This document shows positions 1 through 6,508 of a DNA stretch of 10,742 nucleotides, piece by piece. Position numbers and translations under genes: made by a program. Numbering within the stretch: the first letter of the stretch is position 1; the number at the start of each line of letters is the position of its first letter. The notes beneath the pieces were generated by a model. It did not search any database and was not told where the DNA came from. It was given only the letters and a program-made list of their open reading frames with translations. The stretch lies in assembly GCA_009885185.1 (NCBI GenBank), contig VFLF01000807.1, positions 1 through 10,742 on the forward strand, read 5' to 3'. This DNA comes from Nitrosomonadales bacterium. GTDB lineage: Bacteria; Pseudomonadota; Gammaproteobacteria; Burkholderiales; SG8-41.

Positions 1-435
1 ACGCACGTGCCCTACAAGGGCGCGGCGCCGGCAGTGACCGATTTGCTGGGCGGCCACCTTAACGTCATGCTGATCGGCGTGCCGGCCTCGCTGCCGCATG
101 TGCGCGCGGGCAAGCTGACGGCGCTGGGCATCGAAAGCCTGCAACGCTATCCCGCCGCGATGGATCTGCCCACGCTGGCCGAATCGGGACTGCCCGGCTT
201 TGAAGTCGCTAACTGGTTTGCCGTGCTGGCACCCGCAGGCACGCCCGCCGCGCACATAGGCCGGCTCAACGGCGAATTCAATGACGTGCTGCGGGTGGCC
301 GACATGCGCGAACGCCTGTTGAAACAGGGCTTCGAAAGCGCCGGCGGCACGCCCGCGCAGTTCGCCGCGTATCTGCGTGCAGAAATCGAGAAGTGGACGA
401 AAGTCGTGCGCGAGGGGAAGATTCGGCCGGGGTAG
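1..435 (+). CDS. Bug-family (TctC-like) tripartite tricarboxylate transporter substrate-binding protein, 3' part
   Basis: This is the C-terminal 144 or so residues of a periplasmic solute-binding protein; the gene begins left of the window and is open in frame from base 1. Family hallmarks visible here are HVPYKGAAPA near the start, then GGHLNVM, LPHVRAGKLTALGI, LPTLAESGLPGFEVANWF, LAPAGTP, and the terminal EKWTKVVREGKIRPG. Bug proteins are about 320-330 residues long and bind small, usually carboxylated solutes between two lobes. Some serve TctAB-type transporters, but most are orphans. No membrane partner is visible. The ligand cannot be told from this part. The stop is TAG at 433-435, followed by an AT-rich gap and an unrelated toxin-antitoxin module. 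Confidence 0.93.
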   Translation, partial: THVPYKGAAPAVTDLLGGHLNVMLIGVPASLPHVRAGKLTALGIESLQRYPAAMDLPTLAESGLPGFEVANWFAVLAPAGTPAAHIGRLNGEFNDVLRVADMRERLLKQGFESAGGTPAQFAAYLRAEIEKWTKVVREGKIRPG

Positions 436-515
436 TCGCTCGGCGATTCCACATTAACTATTTGTTTTTATTGAATTATTTATTAATTTACCTTCGATTT
501 AGGTCTGTAGAAGGC

Positions 516-544
516 TTGACGATGTATACAAAAACTTATATAAA
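516..544 (+). promoter_or_regulatory. sigma70-like promoter of the toxin-antitoxin module
   Basis: TTGACG (516-521) and TATAAA (539-544) are separated by 17 bp, close to the sigma70 consensus, in the AT-rich gap before the toxin gene. Transcription would be expected to begin about 7 nt past the -10 box, at or next to the toxin ATG at 551. No Shine-Dalgarno sequence precedes that ATG, so the toxin may be read from a leaderless or nearly leaderless message. The boxes are seen; the leaderless start is inferred. Confidence 0.6.
523..530. promoter_or_regulatory. palindrome in promoter spacer, candidate antitoxin operator
   Basis: TGTATACA is a perfect 8-bp palindrome lying between the -35 and -10 boxes of the toxin-antitoxin promoter. 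Antitoxins of the XRE class commonly repress their own operon by binding a short palindrome there, so this is a natural operator candidate. An 8-bp AT-rich palindrome can also occur by chance. Confidence 0.4.
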
Positions 545-550
545 CGAACT

Positions 551-889
551 ATGACTGTTTCCCGGCAAGTCGAGTTTAGTGGCAGCGCGCTCGACGATCT
601 GCGGGCATTCCCGGTTTCGGCGAGGCGCGAGGCCGGTTATCAACTTGATCAGATGCAGCAAGGCGGGGAGGCGGACGACTGGAAACCGATGAACACCGTC
701 GGCCAAGGCGTGCGGGAAATTCGTATCCGGGACGAAGCCGGCGCGTTTCGCGTGATCTACGTCGCCAAATTTTCGCGCGCCATGTATGTGCTTCATTGCT
801 TCCAGAAGAAAACGCAGCAAACCAGCAAGACCGACATCGACCTGGCCGCCAAACGGTATCGTGATTTACGCAAGGAGATTGAACGATGA
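551..889 (+). CDS. type II toxin, RelE/ParE superfamily, HigB/Gp49-like
   Basis: A 112-residue basic protein with the layout of phage Gp49/HigB-type toxins: an N-terminal FSGSALDDLRAFPVSARREAG helix region (about 9-29), the strand block GVREIRIRDEAGAFRVIY (53-70), then YVLHCFQKKTQQT (79-91) and a basic C-terminal helix ending DLRKEIER. In this family the toxin is a ribosome-dependent mRNA endonuclease that stops translation. The gene is immediately followed, with a 4-bp ATGA overlap, by an XRE-type antitoxin; toxin-first order is typical of HigBA. The ATG at 551 has no clear Shine-Dalgarno and lies just downstream of a good promoter. Catalytic residues were not assigned, so RNase activity is inferred from family membership. 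Confidence 0.9.
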   Translation: MTVSRQVEFSGSALDDLRAFPVSARREAGYQLDQMQQGGEADDWKPMNTVGQGVREIRIRDEAGAFRVIYVAKFSRAMYVLHCFQKKTQQTSKTDIDLAAKRYRDLRKEIER

Positions 890-1167
890 GCAATAAAAAG
901 TTCGTCAGCGTGTGGGATGCCATCGAGGACACGCCCGAAGCAGCGGAGAACATGAAGCTGCGCTCGACCTTGATGACGGCACTCAAGGATTACATAGTTC
1001 GTGCCGGCCTGACGCAAGCGCAGGCCGCCAAGCGCTTCGGCGTAACGCAGCCGCGTGTTTCCGATCTCATGCGCGGGAAGATTGATTTGTTTGCCATTGA
1101 TACTTTGGTTAACATGGCGACCGCTGCAGGGTTGCATGTTGAGATGCGGATTTTGGAGGCGGCGTAG
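886..1167 (+). CDS. XRE-family helix-turn-helix antitoxin (HigA-like)
   Basis: A 93-residue protein with a Cro/C1-type helix-turn-helix at about residues 42-63: LTQAQAAKRFGVTQ followed by the recognition stretch PRVSDLMRGK. The C-terminal IDTLVNMATAAGLHVEMRI is common in small XRE antitoxins paired with Gp49/HigB toxins. Its ATG overlaps the toxin stop (ATGA, 886-889), which implies translational coupling. The family role is to neutralise the toxin and repress the shared promoter; a palindrome in the upstream promoter spacer is a possible binding site. The protein is intact and normal in length. Confidence 0.9.
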   Translation: MSNKKFVSVWDAIEDTPEAAENMKLRSTLMTALKDYIVRAGLTQAQAAKRFGVTQPRVSDLMRGKIDLFAIDTLVNMATAAGLHVEMRILEAA

Positions 1168-1199
1168 GGAAAATCCATTGGGCTGCGAGCGTAGATACT

Positions 1200-2522
1200 A
1201 TGGTAAAACAGAAATCCGGCGCCCAAGTTCACGTCGCAGATGGTGCTGGAGGTATGCGACAACTGAGCGATTTACGATTTGATGTCGCAGAATGGCCAAT
1301 TGCTCTCGTCGTTCCGTCTAGGCACGCTGAATCCTGGATGGCACACCTTAGTGCAGAGATAGAAGAGCGTGGCTGGAATTCGAGTTCCCTTTCTCAGCTC
1401 GATTCCGTCGAGAATAGTGGGACTCTCTCAGTGCATACGGTGAACGGGCCGTCACCAACAACGTTAGACATTTTCTGGGAATGATTGCGCGGCAAAGAAC
1501 TGCAGCTTCGGGTGAGACCGAGCGGTGCGCCTGTCTTGTCATTAGATATCGCCTGCGATTTCATCAAAGCGGTGGAAAGACGAGTGAGCACAAGGAAAGT
1601 GCTTTGTGTCCACCAAAATGCTGTCTTGACCTATGACTGCCTTCCATGGCGGGGCGAACTCTGGCTTGATAAAAACCATCGCCTAGGGCCGCCATCGAAG
1701 CATCCCGATTCCTTGCTAGGGCCGCAGATAGTTATTCTGGATGTAATGATGGAGGGTATAGGACGGTGGGGCGTTGCAGCAAACTTCCAGAAACGTATTT
1801 ACGAACTCCGTGTGTTCCTAAGTATCGTTCTTGGATTGAGGTTCGATGTCAGTAAGTTCGAACAACGCTGGGTATATGAAACCGATGTACAGGGCCGCTT
1901 TACAGATTGCACGCTCAGGAGCACAGGGTACGTAGAATTGCCATCACAGCAGGGTTTTCCGAAATCAGGACATGCACGGCCCATAGAGAAGCGTGATGTG
2001 ACGCGACCGGGTCTCGGCCCATACGGCATTACGTTCGACATGCATGAGAGATGGGTTCCAAGAGATATTGAGGAACTTTGGCGACGATTCATGTCGTTGC
2101 CGCCCATGAGGTGCGACCATCTGCTTCGAGCAGGAAACGCATTTATGACTGCACAGTTGATGTGGCCCGAGCAGCGCACCGCTTATGGCGCTTTCCTGGT
2201 GGTGGCGTGTGAAGCGCTGAAGCCCAATGGGAAAGCAGATGATCGAATGAATATCTACGACGTTGTCGCAAGCCTTGTGAATACAGATGAGGCAAAGGCG
2301 CTACGGCAATTAACCTTTTCCCCTCAAAGGGTTCGCAGCAAACACCTGCACCGTGGCGACCTATTGGCCGGAGAACTTCGACCAATGTTTTTTAATGACT
2401 ATTTCAAAGACCCCTCGTTTGACGAGATGCTTAGAATTCTCGCAAGAGTATCTCTCATGTGCTTGATTGAATGGTTACGTCTTGATGGGAAATACAATGT
2501 TGTCCACTTACCTCGCGAATAG
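1200..2522 (+). pseudogene. HEPN-like accessory protein, reading frame interrupted by one in-frame TGA
   Basis: Two open segments in the same frame, 1200-1484 and 1485-2522, are separated only by TGA at 1482-1484. The second could start only with the TTG that directly follows the stop and has no Shine-Dalgarno of its own. Read through, the product is about 440 residues, and the junction FWE-*-LRGKELQLRVR looks like ordinary continuous protein, so a TGG or CGA to TGA change is the simplest explanation. Near the C-terminus, after YGAFLVVACEALKPNG (residues 234-249 of the second segment), comes RSKHLHRG (284-291), an R-x4-H motif of the type seen in HEPN RNase domains, including Apea-like proteins. 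I do not recognise the N-terminal half. The gene has visibly lower GC than its neighbours and follows a toxin-antitoxin module, which suggests horizontal transfer. If translation starts at 1485 the 345-residue C-terminal part may still function. The ATG at 1200 lacks a clear ribosome site. Confidence 0.6.
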
Positions 2523-2658
2523 CATCCGCTGAGTGCTGGTGCCACGCCTTCTGTAGTGGGGCGAATTCTTGATCCCTGAGATCAGAAATGACTGATTGAT
2601 GAATCTGTATGGGCAGTTCGGGCTAAACTATGAAGTTAAATATGAATGAAAGTCACAC

Positions 2659-2663
2659 AGGAG
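2659..2663 (+). promoter_or_regulatory. ribosome binding site that fixes the UGSC gene start
   Basis: AGGAG sits 5 nt before the ATG at 2669. The in-frame ATGs further upstream (2630, 2642) have no comparable site, so 2669 is preferred as the start. Confidence 0.65.
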
Positions 2664-2668
2664 TGCAA

Positions 2669-4300
2669 ATGCCAAGCAGCATCCAAGTCTACGAACCCGT
2701 AGCACCCTGCCTAATCCAACCGCAAAAATCCCGCCAATCGCTCGATAAACTCGCCGGCAAAACCATTGGCTTTATCGACAACTCCAAGCCGAATTTCAAT
2801 CTTCTGGTTGAAGATTTATCGCAATTGCTGATGGAAAAGCACGGCGTGAAAGCCATCGTCAAGCAGCGCAAGCGCAGTGCGTCGCAGGGTTTGTCCGAGG
2901 CGCTGATGAACGAACTGGTGGCACAGACGGACGCGATTATTACCGGCTCGGGCGACTGAGGCTCCTGCACGTCGTGGAGTATCCACGACAGTGTTGAAGC
3001 GGCCAAGCGCGGCAGGGTCGCGCTGACGGTGGTGTCGCAGAGTTTCATTGGACTGGGGCGCGCGCAGCAGAAGGCGCTGGGGTCGCCGGATTTACCGATT
3101 TCGCTGATACCGCATCCGTTCGGCACGCGCTCGCGCGCGGAGTTGAAGGAGATCGCGGTGAAATGTGCGGACGATATTGCGCGGCAACTATGCGAAGCCG
3201 TGCCCACGGGCACGACGGCAAGTCAGGCCACGCCGGCGGTGCCACGCGCGAAGCTGATTGAAGCGCCCACCGATCTGGATGAACTCAACAGGTTGTTCAT
3301 CAAAAAACGCTGGGGCGACGGTTTGATTATCGCGCCCCCCACGCAGGAGGCGGTGGCGCGCATGCTGCGGCACACGCATCGCGCGCCGGACGACGTGGTG
3401 GCGACGATAGCGCCGGGCATGGGTGCGGCCACGGTCGAATACATTGCCATTCAGGGCGTGATGGCTGGTTGTTACCCGGAATACCTGCCCGTGCTGATCG
3501 CGGCGGCGGAGGCGGTGGGCACGTCGGCATTTCACTTGCAGGCGATTCAATCCACCACCAATCCGTCGGCGGTGTGGCTGATTGTCAATGGGCCGATTGC
3601 GAAATGGCTGGAGGTGAACAGCGGCGCGGGTTGTCTGGGGCCGGGCACGTGGGCGAACGCCACGCTGGGCCGCGCGCTGCGGCTGATGCTGCTGAACATC
3701 GGCGGCGCGCTGCCGGGCGAAATGGATAAGGCCACGCAGGGGCAGCCGGCGAAATACACCTTCTGCTGCGCGGAAAACGAAGAGGCGAATCCGTGGGAGC
3801 CGCTGCATGTGGAGCGTGGTTTTTCGCGTGATGCGAACACGGTTACCACCGTCGGCGCGCTCGGCACGTGGAGCATGAACATGACAGCCAAGCACGCCGA
3901 AGAAGTGCTCGCGATGATTGCCGACACCATGCAATATCCGGCAAGCAGCGATTACATCTACGGCGGCGCGCCGTTTGTGTTGCTGTCGCCGCAGCACGCG
4001 GGGCTGTTTCACCGCGAGGGCTGGAGCAAGGCCGAGGTGAAGCGCCGGTTGTGGGAGCAATCAAAAATACGCGCGGGCCGCTCCAGGGGCAGCGAGTTCG
4101 AGCGCATGGCCACAGGGCGGCGCGCGGAGCTGGGCGAGATCGGGCCGGAGTCGATGGTGCCGATTTCCGAGAAGCCGGAAGACATCAGCATCATCGTCGC
4201 CGGCGGGCCGGGCTCGCATTCGGTGTTTGTGCCGGTGTCGGCGCATACGCGATCGGTGACTAAGGAGATTGTGTTGACGGAGGGCGGGGCGCGCGGGTGA
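2669..4300 (+). CDS. UGSC-family selenoprotein (Sec97) fused to a long uncharacterised C-terminal domain
   Basis: The frame is open from 2669 to 4300 except for TGA at 2957-2959, read here as selenocysteine; the product is 543 residues with Sec97. Residues about 1-175 form the UGSC domain: GKTIGFIDNSKPNFNLL (30-46), VKQRKRSASQGLSE (64-77), DAIITGSGD just before Sec97-Gly-Ser-Cys100, then TSWSIHDSVEAAKRG and LIPHPFG. The U-x-x-C pair resembles a thioredoxin-type redox motif and gives the family its name. Residues about 197-543 form a second domain I cannot name, with conserved-looking NPSAVWLIVNGPI, GAGCLGPGTWAN (Cys322), TFCCAENEEANPWEPLHVERGF in part (Cys366-Cys367) and AGGPGSHSVF. No signal peptide or membrane segment is seen, so it is probably cytoplasmic. 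It stands alone, flanked by an accessory gene and convergent with a Bug gene. The reaction is unknown. A nonsense mutation is the alternative, but the motif, the intact frame of more than 440 codons beyond the TGA and the hairpin argue for selenocysteine. Confidence 0.88.
2957..2959 (+). other. TGA recoded as selenocysteine (Sec97)
   Basis: The TGA lies in frame between codons for GSGD and GSC, exactly at the Sec position of the UGSC motif. The downstream frame stays open for 446 codons. A stem-loop of bacterial SECIS type starts within 10 nt. Confidence 0.87.
2967..2994 (+). promoter_or_regulatory. bacterial SECIS-like stem-loop
   Basis: GTCGTGG (2971-2977) pairs perfectly with CCACGAC (2983-2989) around the loop AGTAT. 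Beyond a bulged A at 2990 the stem continues with CAC (2968-2970) to GTG (2991-2993) and a G-U pair. The loop G at 2979 is 19 nt past the TGA, within the usual spacing of bacterial SECIS elements, and a G in the first two loop positions is their hallmark. It lies inside the coding sequence, as bacterial SECIS elements do. Expected role: binding SelB to deliver Sec-tRNA. The structure is read by eye. Confidence 0.78.
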
Positions 4301-4309
4301 GAGGCTTCT

Positions 4310-4397
4310 GGAGTGCGGGAGCCTGCTCCCGCTGTCGGTCGGTCGCCGTTGCCGCGGTAGGTTGCTCGCCAACAGCGGGAGCAAGCTCCCGCACTCC
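4310..4397. repeat. REPIN-like inverted pair of palindromes
   Basis: Two 25-bp arms (4310-4334 and 4373-4397) are inverted copies of each other with a single mismatch, 38 bp apart. Each arm is itself a hairpin: GCGGGAGC and GCTCCCGC separated by 2 nt (CT or AA). This is the layout of a REPIN, two REP sequences in inverted orientation, which are mobilised by RAYT transposases acting from elsewhere in the genome. It lies in the gap between two convergent genes, a usual place for such elements, and may also act as a bidirectional transcription terminator. No RAYT gene is in the window. Confidence 0.75.
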
Positions 4398-4404
4398 ATA
4401 GCGG

Positions 4405-5400
4405 TCATCCCCCCTTCGCCGCAAACTCCCGCACCACTTTCTCCCACCGCTTCATTTCCGCGCGCGTGGCGGTTTGAAATTCCTCCGGCGAATTGGCGAT
4501 GACTTCCGCGCCGAGGCTGATGAGGCGTTCGCGCACATCGGGGCTGTTGATGGAGGCCACCAGTTCGCGATTTAACCGCGCCACCAGCGCAGGTGGTGTT
4601 TTGGCGGTGACGCATACGCCGTGCGTGACGCTGGCTTCGTATCCGGGCAGGCCTGCCTCGGCGATGGTGGGCAGTTCGGGCAGCACGCCCAGCCGCTTGG
4701 TGGACGAAATGCCCAGCGCGCGCAGGCGGCCGCTTTTGAGCAACGGCATGCCGCCGGCCACGGCCTCGAACATGTATTGCAGTTGCCCGCCGATCAGATC
4801 GATGGCCGCCGGTGCGCTGCCTTTGTAGGGCACATGCAGCACGTTGATGCCGGCCATGTTGTTGAACATCACGGTGGCCAGGTGTGAGGTGCTGCCCGCG
4901 CCCGACGAGCCGAAGTTCAGCGTGCCGGGTTTGGCCTTGGCGAGCGCGATGAGTTCGCCGACGGACTTGGGGCCCGCCGGGTTCACGAACAGCAGATACG
5001 GCACCGACAAAATGGCGGTGACCTGCGCGAAATCGCGCCTCCCGTCGTAGGGCGCGTTCGGCATCAGGATCGGCGTAGAGACGAACGCGCTGCTGCTGGT
5101 GAGCAACAGGGTGCGTCCGTCGGGAGCGGATTTCGCCACGATATCGCCGCCGACGGTGCCGGTGGCACCGCCGCGATTGTCGATCACCACCGGCACGCCG
5201 AGGCGCTCGGCGAGTTTCTGTCCGACGATGCGCGCGACGGTATCGGTGGGGCCGCCGGGGGCGTTGGGCACCACAAAGCGTATGGGCTGTGTGAGCGGTT
5301 GCGTGGTGTAAGGGTCCGTGGGTTTATCGATACGGGTTTGCGCGTGCAGCGGTGACACGGTGGTTACAGCGGCGGCGACGGCGAATAGTGTAGTTTTCAT
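4405..5400 (-). CDS. Bug-family (TctC-like) tripartite tricarboxylate transporter substrate-binding protein
   Basis: A 331-residue periplasmic solute-binding protein. The frame extends further upstream, but the ATG at 5400 opens a proper signal peptide (MKTTLFAVAAAVTTVSPLHA, cleavage expected after residue 20) and gives the usual family length. Family motifs: PIRFVVPNAPGGPTDTVAR, VVIDNRGGATGTVGGDIVAKSAPDG in part, LHVPYKGSAPAAIDLIGGQ, LLKSGRLRALGIS, LPTIAEAGLPGYE and the end RWEKVVREFAAKGG. It starts 90 bp from a divergent Bug gene and converges on the UGSC gene across a REPIN-like repeat. No clear Shine-Dalgarno is seen before the start. The ligand is unknown; Bug proteins usually bind small carboxylates or related compounds. 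There is no TctA/TctB nearby, so the transport partner must be encoded elsewhere or be absent. Confidence 0.92.
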   Translation of the reverse strand: MKTTLFAVAAAVTTVSPLHAQTRIDKPTDPYTTQPLTQPIRFVVPNAPGGPTDTVARIVGQKLAERLGVPVVIDNRGGATGTVGGDIVAKSAPDGRTLLLTSSSAFVSTPILMPNAPYDGRRDFAQVTAILSVPYLLFVNPAGPKSVGELIALAKAKPGTLNFGSSGAGSTSHLATVMFNNMAGINVLHVPYKGSAPAAIDLIGGQLQYMFEAVAGGMPLLKSGRLRALGISSTKRLGVLPELPTIAEAGLPGYEASVTHGVCVTAKTPPALVARLNRELVASINSPDVRERLISLGAEVIANSPEEFQTATRAEMKRWEKVVREFAAKGG

Positions 5401-5490
5401 GCGGATTTCGTGTGTGTGACTGAGGGGTAACGGTGGTGTGCGTGCAAGGATTGTAGAATAGCATCGGATTTTCGTTGGGAGACAAGTCGA
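5401..5490. promoter_or_regulatory. divergent intergenic region between two Bug genes
   Basis: This 90-bp gap must hold the promoters for both divergent Bug genes. A -10-like TAGAAT at 5454-5459 faces the plus-strand gene, but no good -35 partner is seen. GGGAG at 5477-5481 is the ribosome site for the ATG at 5491. No convincing operator palindrome was found. Confidence 0.5.
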
Positions 5491-6486
5491 ATGAATCACC
5501 CGCTATTCAAGTGTGCCGTGCTGGCCGCGGTTTGCGCGGCGACACCGGCACATGCCGCCGCTGCTACGGCTGGCGCGGCGCCGGCCTACCCCGCGCGCGC
5601 CATTCGCATGATCGTGCCGTTTTCCGCCGGCGGCGCGGCGGACATCATCGCGCGGCTGATGGGCGCGCGCATGTCTGAAACGCTGGGGCAATCCATCGTC
5701 GTCGATACGCGCCCCGGCGGCGGCACGGTGCTAGGCACGGAAATTGTCGCGCGCGCGAATCCCGACGGCTACACCGTGGGCATGCTGGCCACCGCGCTGG
5801 CGCTGAACGCGGGATTGCTGCCCAAACTGCCGTACGATTCGGTGAAGGATTTTTCGCCGATCATGCTGGCGGTGGATACGCCGCTGATTTTTGTGGTGCC
5901 GACGTCGCTGCCGGCGAAGAGCCTGAAGGATTTGATTGCGATGGCGAAAGCGCGCCCCAATGGCGTGAGCTACGCCTCGTCGGGGCAGGGCACCAGCGGC
6001 CATCTGGCGATTGAGTTGCTGAGTTACCGCACGGGCATTGCCATGCTGCACGTGCCGTACAAAGGTGCGGGGCAGGCGTTGATCGATGTGATCGGCGGAC
6101 AGGTGCAGGTGTTATGCACCAGCACGCTGCCGGCGTTGCCGCATGTGCGTTCGGGGCAGTTGCGCGGCCTGGCGGTGACGACCGCGGCGCGCTCGCGCGC
6201 GGCGCCGGATGTGCCGACAGTTGCCGAAGCGGCATCACTGCCGGGCTATCGCGCAAGCACCTGGTATGCCTTGCTCGCGCCGGCGCGCACACCCGCGCCC
6301 ATCATTGACACGCTGCATCGCGCGGCGACGCAGGCGTTGAAGCAGCCGGCGGTGGTGGACACGCTGGCCGGACAAGGCGGCGATGCCATCGCGAGTACGC
6401 CCGACGAACTGCGGCGGTTTCTGCAAAACGAAATTGACGTGTGGACCAAGGTGATACGGCAGGCGGGGATCAAGCCGGGTAATTGA
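5491..6486 (+). CDS. Bug-family (TctC-like) tripartite tricarboxylate transporter substrate-binding protein
   Basis: A 331-residue protein with a signal peptide ending in PAHA (cleavage expected after residue 22), followed by the family opening YPARAIRMIVPFSAGGAADI. Further motifs are VVDTRPGGGTVLGTEIVA, ANPDGYT, LPYDSVKDFSPI, YASSGQGTSGHLAIE, MLHVPYKGAGQALIDVIGGQ, LPHVRSGQLRGLAVT and the end DVWTKVIRQAGIKPGN. The start has GGGAG 9 nt upstream. It is followed after only a few bases by another Bug gene on the same strand, so the two probably share a transcript. Role: periplasmic capture of a small solute. The ligand is unknown, and the two products differ enough that they need not bind the same compound. 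Confidence 0.93.
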   Translation: MNHPLFKCAVLAAVCAATPAHAAAATAGAAPAYPARAIRMIVPFSAGGAADIIARLMGARMSETLGQSIVVDTRPGGGTVLGTEIVARANPDGYTVGMLATALALNAGLLPKLPYDSVKDFSPIMLAVDTPLIFVVPTSLPAKSLKDLIAMAKARPNGVSYASSGQGTSGHLAIELLSYRTGIAMLHVPYKGAGQALIDVIGGQVQVLCTSTLPALPHVRSGQLRGLAVTTAARSRAAPDVPTVAEAASLPGYRASTWYALLAPARTPAPIIDTLHRAATQALKQPAVVDTLAGQGGDAIASTPDELRRFLQNEIDVWTKVIRQAGIKPGN

Positions 6487-6508
6487 GGATGTGAGGATGT
6501 GAGGATGC
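6485..6508 (+). repeat. triple 8-bp tandem repeat containing the start of the next Bug gene
   Basis: GAGGATGT, GAGGATGT and GAGGATGC follow one another (6485-6492, 6493-6500, 6501-6508). The first copy overlaps the stop codon of the upstream gene. Each copy holds a GAGG ribosome-site core and an ATG; because 8 is not a multiple of 3 the three ATGs (6489, 6497, 6505) lie in three different frames, and only the third is in the frame of the downstream gene. Confidence 0.85.

Noticed and set aside
1482..1484. TGA of the HEPN-like gene as a second selenocysteine codon
   Set aside because: The surrounding FWE and LRGKEL residues have no Cys, Gly or redox-like context and the hairpin after it is weaker and bulged; a point mutation is simpler. 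It is kept only as an alternative within a finding.
2570..2584. TGATC-CCTGA-GATCA inverted repeat upstream of the selenoprotein gene as an operator
   Set aside because: The arms are only 5 bp and no promoter boxes with sound spacing could be placed around it, so it may be chance.
3188..4060. Long minus-strand open frame of 290 codons opposite the UGSC gene
   Set aside because: It is rich in Arg, His and Gln, as expected for the antisense shadow of a GC-rich gene, and shows no recognisable domain.
3029..4300. A separate gene starting at GTG 3029
   Set aside because: The same frame is open back to the TGA at 2957 and codes for GSCTSWSIHDSVEAAKRG, which belongs to the UGSC domain; starting at 3029 would cut the domain in the middle.
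5401..5499. N-terminal extension of the minus-strand Bug protein up to 5499
   Set aside because: The extra 33 residues precede a clean signal peptide starting at MKTTLF and would overlap the divergent gene's start.
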